Part shown: piece by piece, positions 9,337-18,192 of the stretch
Layout of the letters: each line of letters opens with the position of its first letter
Position numbering within the stretch: position 1 is the stretch's first letter
Program-made: the position numbers and the translations under genes
The notes under the pieces: model-generated
Databases searched by the model: none
What the model saw: the letters and a program-made list of their open reading frames with translations, nothing else
Told to the model about the DNA's origin: nothing
Assembly: GCF_000196655.1 (NCBI RefSeq)
Contig: NC_014254.1
Coordinates: forward strand, 1 to 64,000
Length of the DNA: 64,000 nucleotides
Reading direction: 5' to 3'
Source of the DNA: Methanohalobium evestigatum Z-7303
GTDB taxonomy: Archaea > Halobacteriota > Methanosarcinia > Methanosarcinales > Methanosarcinaceae

Positions 9337-12300
9337 ATGGTTTATATATTAGGTGTTAGGGAGCTACAATGGGATACATATACATTATTTAGAAGATGGT
9401 TTTCTATGAAATTGTTGCAGTATTTTAAAAACAAAAAATCGGTAATCATTGTAACATTAATGCTTGGTTTTTTTATCATATTAATAGATATTGTGACTGA
9501 TATCATTGACCCAACTGCAAGTTTATCTTTGTTTGATCTTTTCATTTATCTGGTTATTTTACCAGTATTCTTATTGTTTGGTATTGTCATTGCAAGTGCA
9601 ATGGGTGAGTACAAAAACTTAAACAATGTATTCCAATCGGTTAGCGATGTTAACCAGCTAATAATAAGGGAGAAAAATGTTGAACAGTTGTTACAAAGGA
9701 CCTGTGATATTCTAACTAACTCTCGTACATTTGAAAGCACGTGGATAATTCTATTTGATGAAGATGGAAATATAACAGCATCTTCAGAATCAGGAGTAGG
9801 TCCGAGTTTCAATGATTTCCTGAAAAGATACGAAAGAGGGGAGATGAGCCGATGTCTTCAGGATTTATTCTACCAATCTGATAATTTACTGGTTATTGAA
9901 AATAAAAAATCAAATTGTTCGGATTGTCCATTGATACTGAAAGAGACAGGTTACAATGCTCTGGTTTCAAGATTGGAACATGGAAATAAATTATATGGGA
10001 TTTTGGCTGTTTCAGGTTCTGATGATATAATCTCGGAACGGGGTAAACAATTGTTCCATGAAGTTACTAGTGATATATCCTATGCTCTATATAACCTAGA
10101 ATCTGAGAACAAATTAATAGAAAAAGAAGAAAGACATAGAACCATCGTTGATGATGTCCTTGATAGTTCTAAGGTTGGAATTTTCATACTGGATTCCTGT
10201 TTTCATGTAGTCTGGATTAATGAACCGATGGAGGATTATTTCGGAATTGATAGAGAAGATATAATCGGCAAAGATAAACGACAGCTTGTCGAAGATAAAT
10301 TGAAACATATTTTTGAGGATAGCGATGAGTTTGCAAACAGGTTATTAGCTACATACGATGATAACAGCTATATAGAGAATTTTGAATGTCATGTCCTTCC
10401 TGATAGTAACCGAGAGGAGCGATGGCTTGAACACTGGAGCCAACCGATAAAATCAGGACTTTATGCAGGCGGGCGCATAGAACATTATTACGATATCACT
10501 TACAGGAAAATAATCGAACAAGATCTTCGTACAGAAAGGGATTTTATAGAAAAAGTGGCAGATACTAGTCCTATTTGTATAACAAAAGTTGATAGAAACG
10601 GTTACATTGTTTATGCAAACCATGCAGCTGAGATGGTCTTAGGTTTGTCCAAAAGTAAAATACAGGAGCGAACCTATGACGATGTGAAATGGAAAATTAC
10701 TGATTTTGATGGAAATTATTATCCTCAAGAAGAATTACCATTTGAACTCGTCCAAAAATATCTGGAACCGGTTTATGATGTAAGACATGCTATACAATGG
10801 CCTGATGGTCAGAGAAAACTTTTGTCTATAAATGCGGCTCCTATATTTGATGATTATAACAGGTTCGATGGTTTAGTTGCAGCTATCGAAAATATATCTG
10901 AAAAAATAGAAAAAGAAAGAGAATTAAAGGAAAGTGAAAAAAAATTCCGCAATTATATAGACCATTCACCTATAGGTATATTTGTAGCCAATAAAGATGG
11001 GTATTATGTGGATGTTAACCCTGCTGCTTCATCTATTACTGGTTATACAAGAGATGAATTGTTGTCGATGAACCTGATTGATTTGCATCCACAAGATGTA
11101 CTTGAACAAATCTATCAAGCCTATAATTACCTCGTAGAAAACGGTAAAACCTCTGTAGAACTGCCGTTCATAACGAAAAAAAGCGAACTAAGATATTTCA
11201 TATTGGATGCAGTAAAACTTTCAGATGATAAATATCTGGGTTTCACTACTGATATAACTGAACGCAAAAAAGTAGAAGATGAATTGAAAGAGAGTGAGGG
11301 TAGGTTCAGAACTGTTATAGAACAGGCAGCGGATGCTATAATAGCTCATGATTTTGACGGCAATATATTATATGTTAACGACCTTACCTGTGATAATTTA
11401 GGGTATACAAAAGATGAATTGTTGTCGATGAATCTTGCTGATATTGACCCAAATATTGATACTTATGAACCCAGAAAGAGATATTGGGATAAATTATCAT
11501 ATCACAGTTCATACCTTATAGAGACGGTAAACAGACGCAAAGATGGTTCAGAGTTCCCGGTAGAGGTTAAAATGACATTAATGAACCTATCTGGAAAACC
11601 TGTAATCTTGGGTTTCGTTCGCGATATAACTGTCAGAAAACAGGCAGAAGAAAAGTTAATAAACGCAAAATTAGAAGCTGAAGCTGCTAACCAGGCAAAA
11701 AGTGAATTGCTGGCTAATGTAAGCCATGAACTAAGAACTCCTCTAACATCGATTATCGGTTTTTCTGATGTGATTTTGAAAAGAAAAGTAGGAGATTTGA
11801 ACGACAATCAAACACGTTACTTAGATAAAATCCATAAAAGCGGTCAACATCTACTTGACCTGATAAATGATATACTCGATTTAGCAAAAATTGAATCTGG
11901 TAAACTTGAACTTCATCGGGAAAAAATATCAATACCAGCACTACTTAATGATTTGGAATCTAAATTGTATCCTTTTGCATCAAAAAAAGGTCTGTCTTTA
12001 GATTCGGAAATCGATCCAAATATTGAATATATATATGCAGATGAAATAAAACTCAGGCAAATACTTTACAATTTAATTTACAACGCTATAAAATTTACAA
12101 ATAAAGGCTCCGTAACTGTTACTGTTAGGCAGAAAAATGATGCATACCAATTTTCAGTTATCGATACGGGTATCGGTATACCGGAAGACAAACAGGATGA
12201 AATATTTGAGTCGTTCAGACAATTGGATACTGGTGCTAGCCGGCGATATGCTGGAACCGGTCTTGGATTGGCACTTGTTAAGAGATTGGTTGAAATCCAT

Positions 12301-12393
12301 GGTGGACAAATCTGGGTTGAAAGTGAGGAAAGCAAAGGAACAACTTTTACTTTCACTATTCCATCAACGAAAAGTGAACTACCATTTGGCTAA
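9337..12393 (+). CDS. Multi-PAS sensor histidine kinase
   Basis: 1018-aa membrane sensor kinase. Two transmembrane helices (residues ~37-57 and ~65-88) precede a GAF-like domain (~95-250, with a CSDCPL cysteine pair) and four PAS/PAC domains (~265-385, 395-525, 530-645, 650-770). HisKA follows with NVSHELRTP (phospho-acceptor His797), then HATPase_c with an N-box (LIYNAIKFTNKG), DTGIGIP and GTGLGLALV. It has no receiver domain and no response regulator beside it. The start is uncertain: ATG 9406 (MKLLQYFKNKK) is also good. The last residues KSELPFG and the TAA at 12391-12393 are encoded by an inserted TnpB-transposon right end, so the native C-terminus was replaced, but only after the last conserved HATPase strand. 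Confidence 0.93.
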   Translation: MVYILGVRELQWDTYTLFRRWFSMKLLQYFKNKKSVIIVTLMLGFFIILIDIVTDIIDPTASLSLFDLFIYLVILPVFLLFGIVIASAMGEYKNLNNVFQSVSDVNQLIIREKNVEQLLQRTCDILTNSRTFESTWIILFDEDGNITASSESGVGPSFNDFLKRYERGEMSRCLQDLFYQSDNLLVIENKKSNCSDCPLILKETGYNALVSRLEHGNKLYGILAVSGSDDIISERGKQLFHEVTSDISYALYNLESENKLIEKEERHRTIVDDVLDSSKVGIFILDSCFHVVWINEPMEDYFGIDREDIIGKDKRQLVEDKLKHIFEDSDEFANRLLATYDDNSYIENFECHVLPDSNREERWLEHWSQPIKSGLYAGGRIEHYYDITYRKIIEQDLRTERDFIEKVADTSPICITKVDRNGYIVYANHAAEMVLGLSKSKIQERTYDDVKWKITDFDGNYYPQEELPFELVQKYLEPVYDVRHAIQWPDGQRKLLSINAAPIFDDYNRFDGLVAAIENISEKIEKERELKESEKKFRNYIDHSPIGIFVANKDGYYVDVNPAASSITGYTRDELLSMNLIDLHPQDVLEQIYQAYNYLVENGKTSVELPFITKKSELRYFILDAVKLSDDKYLGFTTDITERKKVEDELKESEGRFRTVIEQAADAIIAHDFDGNILYVNDLTCDNLGYTKDELLSMNLADIDPNIDTYEPRKRYWDKLSYHSSYLIETVNRRKDGSEFPVEVKMTLMNLSGKPVILGFVRDITVRKQAEEKLINAKLEAEAANQAKSELLANVSHELRTPLTSIIGFSDVILKRKVGDLNDNQTRYLDKIHKSGQHLLDLINDILDLAKIESGKLELHREKISIPALLNDLESKLYPFASKKGLSLDSEIDPNIEYIYADEIKLRQILYNLIYNAIKFTNKGSVTVTVRQKNDAYQFSVIDTGIGIPEDKQDEIFESFRQLDTGASRRYAGTGLGLALVKRLVEIHGGQIWVESEESKGTTFTFTIPSTKSELPFG

Positions 12394-12497
12394 AGACCAA
12401 GTGGCTTCAGAAGGAGTTTGCTTTACCGACATGTGTTGCCGAAAAACCTTATCCTTCCTGGATGGTTCACACACCCACTATCGGTTATCCCTTTACG
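12374..12497 (-). mobile_element. Right-end remnant of a TnpB (IS1341-type) element
   Basis: Read on the minus strand this is a degraded tnpB 3' end (GGGATAACCGATAGTGGG, as in the intact element at 15.3-16.7 kb), a spacer, then the hairpin CCACTTGGTCTTTAGCCAAATGG and TTCAC at 12374-12378. It matches the right end of that element but carries a different stem. It abuts and terminates the kinase gene. The rest of the element was lost where the next transposase begins. Confidence 0.75.
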
Positions 12498-13407
12498 ATC
12501 AGCTTGATGAAACCAGTAAAAATCGAGTAAAATCCATATGCAAGAAGTATGCTGATAAGCTTAATAATACTAATCAGGATAAAAACTTGAGACACCTGGA
12601 TAACGTAAAGATAGCTAAGCAAGAATCTGTTAAAGATGATGTTAGAAGATTTAGCTTAACAGACCCGGAATCAAGGTTTATTAAGAATAAGAAAGGCAGA
12701 ATCGAACTGGGATGCAACACTCAAATCACTGTTGACCATAAGGAAGGAATCATAATTGCTAATGATGTATGCCAACAAAGAAGTGATGCTCACCAGCTTA
12801 AACCACAACTTGAACTTGTTGAAAAGTATTGTGGAAGATTAGGTAAAGGTACAAAGATATGTGCTGATAGCGGTTACATTCATGAGATAAATGTACAATA
12901 CTTGAAACAAAAAGATTTAGACCCTTATATACCGGAACAATCCGATAAAGATAACATAAAAAAGGTACGGAAACATAAAAAATAAAACCGGTTCAATGTT
13001 TCTAATTTTATATATGATGAGCAAAAGGATGTGTACATCTGTCCTGAAAATCGGATTTTAAAATATTCATATGAAATATATGACGAAAAAAGGTCTCAAA
13101 AACGTTGGGTTTACAGAGGTACTCATTGCAGAGACTGTAAATCAAATCAACAGTGTACAAATAGAAAAGATAGAATCAGGCAACTGAAGGTTAATCATCT
13201 ATCCCGGGATAGAAAACGACTGAAAGAAAAGATGAGTACTGATAAAGCGCAGTCAATCTTTAAACAGAGAAAATATACTGTAGAACCGGTTATAGGAAAC
13301 TACAAACAAAATTTAAGATTCAGGGAATTTATTACAAGGGGATTGAATTCAGTTAAAAAATGTTTAACCTGGTATGTGCTGCTATAAACCTGAAAAAGTA
13401 TGGTTGA
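12498..13407 (+). pseudogene. Broken IS1182-like transposase
   Basis: C-terminal two thirds of a DDE transposase. It includes DPESRFIKNKKGRIELGCN and VDHKEGIIIANDV, then CADSGY, PENRILKY, a CRDCKSNQQCT cysteine motif and VEPVIGNYKQNLRFREF. The N-terminus is missing where it meets the TnpB remnant. A TAA at 12983-12985 interrupts the frame, which continues at once with NRFNVSNF. A second lesion at the A-run near 13352 shifts out the natural end (CAAINLKKYG). It cannot be functional. The family is assigned from overall layout and is not certain within the IS1182/IS5 superfamily. Confidence 0.8.
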
Positions 13408-13561
13408 ATTCCAAGTAGTACAAACAATTGATTGAAAATCAATCATTGTATTGCAGAATAACAAAAATCTACAAAACTTAAGCAGTTAATATTATAATTT
13501 GATTAAAGCTTGTTGGACAGCCTGTAAAGTTGTTGTAGCTAATTTGCTAAAAAAATAAGTT

Positions 13562-13604
13562 AAAATGAGGAAATCAAAAATTGGAAAGCATTAATCCTCA
13601 TTTT
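13562..13604 (-). terminator. Hairpin overlapping the VWA gene stop
   Basis: A perfect 10-bp inverted repeat AAAATGAGGA (13562-13571) and TCCTCATTTT (13595-13604). The right arm contains the VWA gene stop codon (complement of 13598-13600). A 3'-end stability or termination element is likely. Confidence 0.4.
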
Positions 13605-15307
13605 TGTTCTCTTTTCAGGAATAATAGTACTGCGATGCCCAGTACACCTACAAGCAAGACCGGGTTAGCAGTCGGTACTCCAGCCCAGTGGTCAAATCCT
13701 AGATAATGGCTTGGGTCACTGGCATTTACCTGTATTTTTTCATCATACATCTCATTTTCATAAACTGCAGTGACATTACCATTATAGTTTTGTTGTCCTA
13801 GTTTCGATACTCCTGTAGTAGAGTAGGTGAATGATTCACCTGGCTCAAGATTAATATTTGGATACGTCTTTTCAATGCTTCCATTTTTGGTAATATTAAT
13901 CTCTGTTAGATTCACATTACCGGTGTTTGTTATTTCATATGTCCATGTTACTTCATTGCCAACCTGGACGGCAGGTCCTTGAGGTTCATCAGCGTCTTCA
14001 CCCATAGTATACATTTCAATATCTATCGATGGGTCAGCACCGAAGTAATAGCTGGAATCATAACCCTCGATACTGAGTCCATTATAATCGCCTGTGGCGA
14101 TGCCTTCATTTTCATATTGTCCTTTTTCTGCTTTACTGCTATTGGTTACATTACACCATTCACCAGGTTCCAATTTTCCACAGTAATGAGTGAAACCAGT
14201 CTCATCATCTTTGATAATTACATCGGTCAGGTTGACATTACCATTATTGGTAACGTTATAACTCCAAGTCACAGTATCATTTTCAAGTATTTCAGGCCCT
14301 GTAGGACTGCTGGCGTTCATTCCATTGGTATATTTTTCCATATCTATAGATGGATTTGCTCCAAAATAATAGCTGGAATCTTGATCACTATAATTGGTGT
14401 CATTATATTGACCGGTAGCGTTCCCTATATTTTCATATTGTCCCTTTTCTGCTGTACTACTATAGGTCACGTTACACCATTCACCTGGTACTAATTTTCC
14501 ACAATCATGGGTAAAACCTGTAACATCATCTTTGATGGTTACATTTGTGAGATTTTTATCACCTTGGTTTGTAACGTTATAGCTCCATGTAACCGTTTCA
14601 CCTACAAGAATCTGCTGACCTGGTTTTGTGTCTGAATCTTTGCCGTTAGTATACTTTTCGAGTTTTATCGGTTTTTGACCTACTTCTTTTCCAGCTTTCT
14701 TTTCAAATTCTTTTTGGAATGTATCAAAATCACCAGCAAAGGTGTAAAAACCTGGGTATTCATCTGATGGTTGAGGGAAAACTAATTCTTTTAGAAAAGT
14801 TTCATTTACTCCTATACCAACTCCTAAGGTATTTAATTCCTCAAAACCGCTGTTATTTGCATTATCTCTTGCATCATATGATGCCTGTATACCGTTTACA
14901 TTCGGTACACCATCAGTGGAAAGGTCAATGATTTGTTTTCCTGATAAATCATCTGGTAATTTTTGAACCGAGAGGTTTATTGCTCCAGATATATTGGTAC
15001 TACCTCCGACTTGATTAATTGCTATTATATCAGAAGAAATATTGTCGGCATCAGATTGGCTGTTGATTGTTGTTAGTGGTATTTCCACTTGTGCAATGTT
15101 ACTAAATTGGATTACACTGATTGATACACTACCATCCTGTGGAACTATTGATGAGTTATTTATCGTATTTGCCATTCCTTCTAATTGTAGTTCAAAATCA
15201 GAAGAACTGATACTACCCGAACCATCGACAAGAAGGTATAAATCAACCTTTTCGTTTGCTGCACTTGCAGAACCTGTTGTAACTACAAATAGTAATGCTA
15301 ATATCAT
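13598..15307 (-). CDS. VWA-domain surface protein, VPxxxP-CTERM
   Basis: 569-aa exported protein. A short signal core (MILALLFVVTTGSASA) precedes a von Willebrand A domain (~23-210) with the MIDAS motif DGSGS and GGSTN. Three DUF11-like domains follow, each starting with EKYTNG or EMYTMG and containing VTWSYNVTN, then VPTANPVLLVGVLG and KREQK. This C-terminus is nearly the same as that of the adhesin at 4.2-9.2 kb, so the same archaeosortase class should anchor both. The signal peptide lacks a basic n-region. A TnpB element begins only ~20 bp upstream, so the native promoter, and perhaps the first codons, were displaced by that insertion. Confidence 0.9.
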   Translation of the reverse strand: MILALLFVVTTGSASAANEKVDLYLLVDGSGSISSSDFELQLEGMANTINNSSIVPQDGSVSISVIQFSNIAQVEIPLTTINSQSDADNISSDIIAINQVGGSTNISGAINLSVQKLPDDLSGKQIIDLSTDGVPNVNGIQASYDARDNANNSGFEELNTLGVGIGVNETFLKELVFPQPSDEYPGFYTFAGDFDTFQKEFEKKAGKEVGQKPIKLEKYTNGKDSDTKPGQQILVGETVTWSYNVTNQGDKNLTNVTIKDDVTGFTHDCGKLVPGEWCNVTYSSTAEKGQYENIGNATGQYNDTNYSDQDSSYYFGANPSIDMEKYTNGMNASSPTGPEILENDTVTWSYNVTNNGNVNLTDVIIKDDETGFTHYCGKLEPGEWCNVTNSSKAEKGQYENEGIATGDYNGLSIEGYDSSYYFGADPSIDIEMYTMGEDADEPQGPAVQVGNEVTWTYEITNTGNVNLTEINITKNGSIEKTYPNINLEPGESFTYSTTGVSKLGQQNYNGNVTAVYENEMYDEKIQVNASDPSHYLGFDHWAGVPTANPVLLVGVLGIAVLLFLKREQK

Positions 15308-15324
15308 TATAAATTTATAAAGAT

Positions 15325-16685
15325 GAAGAAAACCACGATGTCTTTAGCATCGTGGTATAATAAATAGTCAAAAAAAGATAAGTATTTTGATAAACGATTG
15401 TATAATGTATGTATCTGACCCAGAAGAATCATCTCCGTGCTGATAAGCAGACGTATGAAACTTTGAAGAGGTTGACCAAACTGTCCAAGAACCTGTACAA
15501 TTTCACATTGTACAATATCAGGCAGTACTTCTTCAATAATGGTAAATATCTCAATAAGAATACTGCTTATCACACGGTTAAAGAGAACGAAAACTATAAA
15601 CTACTGCCATCTCAGGTCGCCCAGAATACCATAGAGACTGTAGATGGCAGTATGAAATCGTTCTTCAAACTTCTGGATAAGAAGAGAAAAGGTGAATATG
15701 AGAAACCAGTTTCTCTTCCAAAATATCTAGCTAAAGACGGAAACTTCATTTGTACTTTCAAGAAAGATCAGCTGAAAGTAATCGACAACAAAATCAGGCT
15801 GTCATTGGGTTTAGATTATTACAGAAAATACGGAACAAAATTCCTGTATTTCAAGACTCCTGACAACATAATAGGTCAATACATCAATCAGGTCAGGATT
15901 GTTCCAAAATACAAGGGTAGATGGTTCGAGATAGAATTTGTCTATCATGAAGATGGGGAGATAGCTGAACTGGATTATAACAATCATCTATCGATAGATC
16001 TTGGTGTGGACAACTTTGCAACCTGTGTTACGACCAGTGGGACTGCCTTCATATTAGACGGCAGAGGTATCAAATCTTATAACCGCTGGTGGAACAAGGA
16101 GAAGAGCAGGTTGCAGTCAGTCTACGACAAACAGAATGTAGATGATGGTTTGAAGATGAACCAGTTTTCATGGAAAAGGTTCTGGAAGATAAACGATTAC
16201 ATGAACCAGTGTGTTAATCACATCGTTAAACACTGTCTGGAGAATAGAATCGGCAATGTTGTGATTGGAGAACTCAAAGAAATCAACCAAGAACAAAATA
16301 TCGGCAAGGAAAATACCCAGAACTTCCAGACGATACCGTTTGCTAGATTTAAACAGAAATTAGCTTCAAAATGCAAATATCACGGTATAAAGTATCACGA
16401 AGTAGACGAGGCTTTTACCAGTAAAGTTGATGCACTGGCGCTGGAACCCATCAGAAAACATAAGAAATATCTTGGTAAGAGATCGAAACGGGGTATCTTC
16501 CAGTCGTCAACAGGTAGACTGATCAATGCCGATATCAACGGTGCATTGAACATCTTAAGAAAGGTAATCGGTGATTCCCTCAAAGGGATAACCGATAGTG
16601 GGGATGTGAACTCCCCTGAGAGAATAAGACTTTCATGGTAAACTTCTCTCGAAGCCGCTGAGTCTTTAGCTCAGCGGTAGTTCAC
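15325..16685 (+). mobile_element. TnpB-only transposon (IS1341 type), apparently complete
   Basis: The left-end hairpin CCACGATG/CATCGTGG at 15333-15355 and the right-end hairpin CCGCTGA/TCAGCGG at 16655-16677 share the loop GTCTTTAGC. The right end finishes TTCAC at 16681-16685. It encodes TnpB but no TnpA, so it would depend on a transposase elsewhere. The TnpB guide RNA is expected to cover the tnpB 3' end and right end, with its guide read from about 16686 outward. Confidence 0.8.
15409..16641 (+). CDS. tnpB: TnpB RNA-guided nuclease, zinc-finger-less type
   Basis: 410-aa OrfB/TnpB protein. The RuvC triad is visible: Asp197 in SIDLGVDN, Glu288 in VIGELKE, Asp375 in INADINGALN. Where most TnpBs have a four-cysteine ribbon between the last two acidic residues, this one has TSKVDALALEPIRKHKKYL and GKRSKRGIFQSS with no cysteines, the same plan as the TnpB at 55.1 kb. 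The start is ATG at 15409; a TTG lies at 15385-15399 but without a better context. A truncated sister copy is at 59977-60250 and shares almost the same C-terminus. Confidence 0.9.
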   Translation: MYLTQKNHLRADKQTYETLKRLTKLSKNLYNFTLYNIRQYFFNNGKYLNKNTAYHTVKENENYKLLPSQVAQNTIETVDGSMKSFFKLLDKKRKGEYEKPVSLPKYLAKDGNFICTFKKDQLKVIDNKIRLSLGLDYYRKYGTKFLYFKTPDNIIGQYINQVRIVPKYKGRWFEIEFVYHEDGEIAELDYNNHLSIDLGVDNFATCVTTSGTAFILDGRGIKSYNRWWNKEKSRLQSVYDKQNVDDGLKMNQFSWKRFWKINDYMNQCVNHIVKHCLENRIGNVVIGELKEINQEQNIGKENTQNFQTIPFARFKQKLASKCKYHGIKYHEVDEAFTSKVDALALEPIRKHKKYLGKRSKRGIFQSSTGRLINADINGALNILRKVIGDSLKGITDSGDVNSPERIRLSW

Positions 16686-17105
16686 GTTTAGAAAAATTCG
16701 TGTTAAAAAATAGAGTAAAGGAAAAATTGAAAAGTGGGTTTTTGTCGGGGTATAGGAATGGAGGTGATAGAAGCCAATAACAAAGTTATTGGTTGCAACT
16801 GAATAATGGATATGGAGGAAAGCAAATGATGTGAGGGTTTCCAAATGGGAGTTACACAATCACCTATAAAGTTGTCATGTTACTTTGTAAAATATCCATT
16901 GATTCAGATATATTAAATAATGTTGTGGAACGATATATATAGATAGGAAAATCAGATGCTGAAAACAATTAAGAAACAATTTTCAGTTTTAATTTTATTA
17001 ATTTTAGTTATATTACAAACTTAATACTTTAAACTTTATAGTATTAAGTTAAAAGTTAAAATGCAAACTATCAACTCTTTAATATTTCAGGTTTTTCTAA
17101 TACTA
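16686..17105. other. Gene-free stretch with two hairpins
   Basis: No gene recognised. It holds a perfect CCAATAAC/GTTATTGG hairpin near 16775-16793 and a CTTAATACT/AGTATTAAG hairpin at 17020-17048. The latter is 60 bp beyond the uppS stop and may end that transcript. The first ~20 bases adjoin the TnpB right end and would be its guide segment. Confidence 0.4.
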
Positions 17106-17960
17106 TCAATCAGACTGACTGTTTGCTAAAATGTACAGGTTTTTCAGGAAATGGCTAATCCTTGATAACCTCCCATAACCTTTCTTTTTTGTCAGACGTG
17201 CCTGGTACACTCTGATAGCTCTTAAGAAATCGATTTTCCTGAACATCGGCCAGTATGGAGCGCAAAAATATGCAGTACATTCGTTACCGTTAGCTTGCCA
17301 GGGCAGAAAATTTGATACCCTTTCATTGCCACCGGTTCTTACAATCATGTCCACATCCGAAACAGGCTGTTCACAATCAGGGTAGAGATGGTTAGATATT
17401 GTGGACTCATTTACTTTTTCTACAGTCAAATCCCCTCTTTTGACTTTTCTTGCGATTTCCTGAACTGCCTGGATTATATCCTGCCTGCCGCCGTATGCAA
17501 GGGCTACATTCAGTTTGAAATTTTCGTAGTGGCAGGTAGCTTTTTCAGCTCTTTCTATGGAATCCTGAAGATATTGAGGTAAACGTTTTCTGTCGCCAAC
17601 AGCTCTTATTTTCATCTGGCGGTTGTGGGTGCGTTCGTCCTCGACCATCTCATTGAGTCTGGTATCGATAAGTTCAAACAGTTTTTCAGTTTCTTCAGGA
17701 GGTCTGCTAAAATTTTCAGTTGAAAATGCATAAACAGTCATCTCTTCGATACCTATCTCACATGCCCATTCTATGACTTTTTCTGTTGTATCAGAACCCA
17801 GTTTGTGACCGTAATAACCAGCTTTTCCCATGTTTTTGGCGTATCTACGATTACCATCCATGATTATGGCTACGTGTTTTGGTACCGGGAACTCCTCAAC
17901 TTCTCTAGTTAAAAGGTACTCGTAGCTCTTGTAGACAACATCCAGTATACCTTTTAACAC
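17106..17960 (-). CDS. uppS: Cis-prenyltransferase (UPP/dolichol-type synthase)
   Basis: 284-aa cis-isoprenyl diphosphate synthase, the enzyme that builds the long polyprenyl carrier for envelope glycans. Diagnostic motifs: HVAIIMDGNRRYAK (catalytic Asp35), VYAFSTENFSRP, NVALAYGGRQDI, and the C-terminal DMIVRTGGNERVSNFLPW. Residues 1-27 form a short extra helix. The usual Asp-Leu-Xaa-Ile-RTGGE is here MIVRTGGNE. It stands alone between two intergenic regions but fits the nearby UDP-GlcNAc and glycan genes. Start ATG 17960 follows GGAGGAAAGT. Confidence 0.95.
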   Translation of the reverse strand: MLKGILDVVYKSYEYLLTREVEEFPVPKHVAIIMDGNRRYAKNMGKAGYYGHKLGSDTTEKVIEWACEIGIEEMTVYAFSTENFSRPPEETEKLFELIDTRLNEMVEDERTHNRQMKIRAVGDRKRLPQYLQDSIERAEKATCHYENFKLNVALAYGGRQDIIQAVQEIARKVKRGDLTVEKVNESTISNHLYPDCEQPVSDVDMIVRTGGNERVSNFLPWQANGNECTAYFCAPYWPMFRKIDFLRAIRVYQARLTKKKGYGRLSRISHFLKNLYILANSQSD

Positions 17961-18192
17961 TTAACTTTCCTCCCTATTCCTAAACTTCGTAATTGTAATT
18001 AAATCTTATTAATAACTATTTGCAAAGATATTTTCTTATTAATGCAATGTTGATAACTAACTTATATTTATCTGTTTTTTCGAGCACAGAAGAATAGATG
18101 AAATGTGATTTTGATATTAGTAGGTTTCTGACAGACAAAAAACTAAAAAATAAAAGCTATATCAGCATGTAATCACACTGATGGGTTATTGC

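Noticed and set aside
12137-12397. 5' part of a plus-strand frame overlapping the histidine kinase and leading into the broken transposase
   Set aside because: The portion inside the kinase is an out-of-frame shadow; transposase similarity begins only near 12498, after the TnpB right-end remnant.
15307-15573. 88-codon minus-strand frame over the TnpB start, in continuity with the VWA gene
   Set aside because: It is antisense to tnpB and has no relation to a signal peptide.
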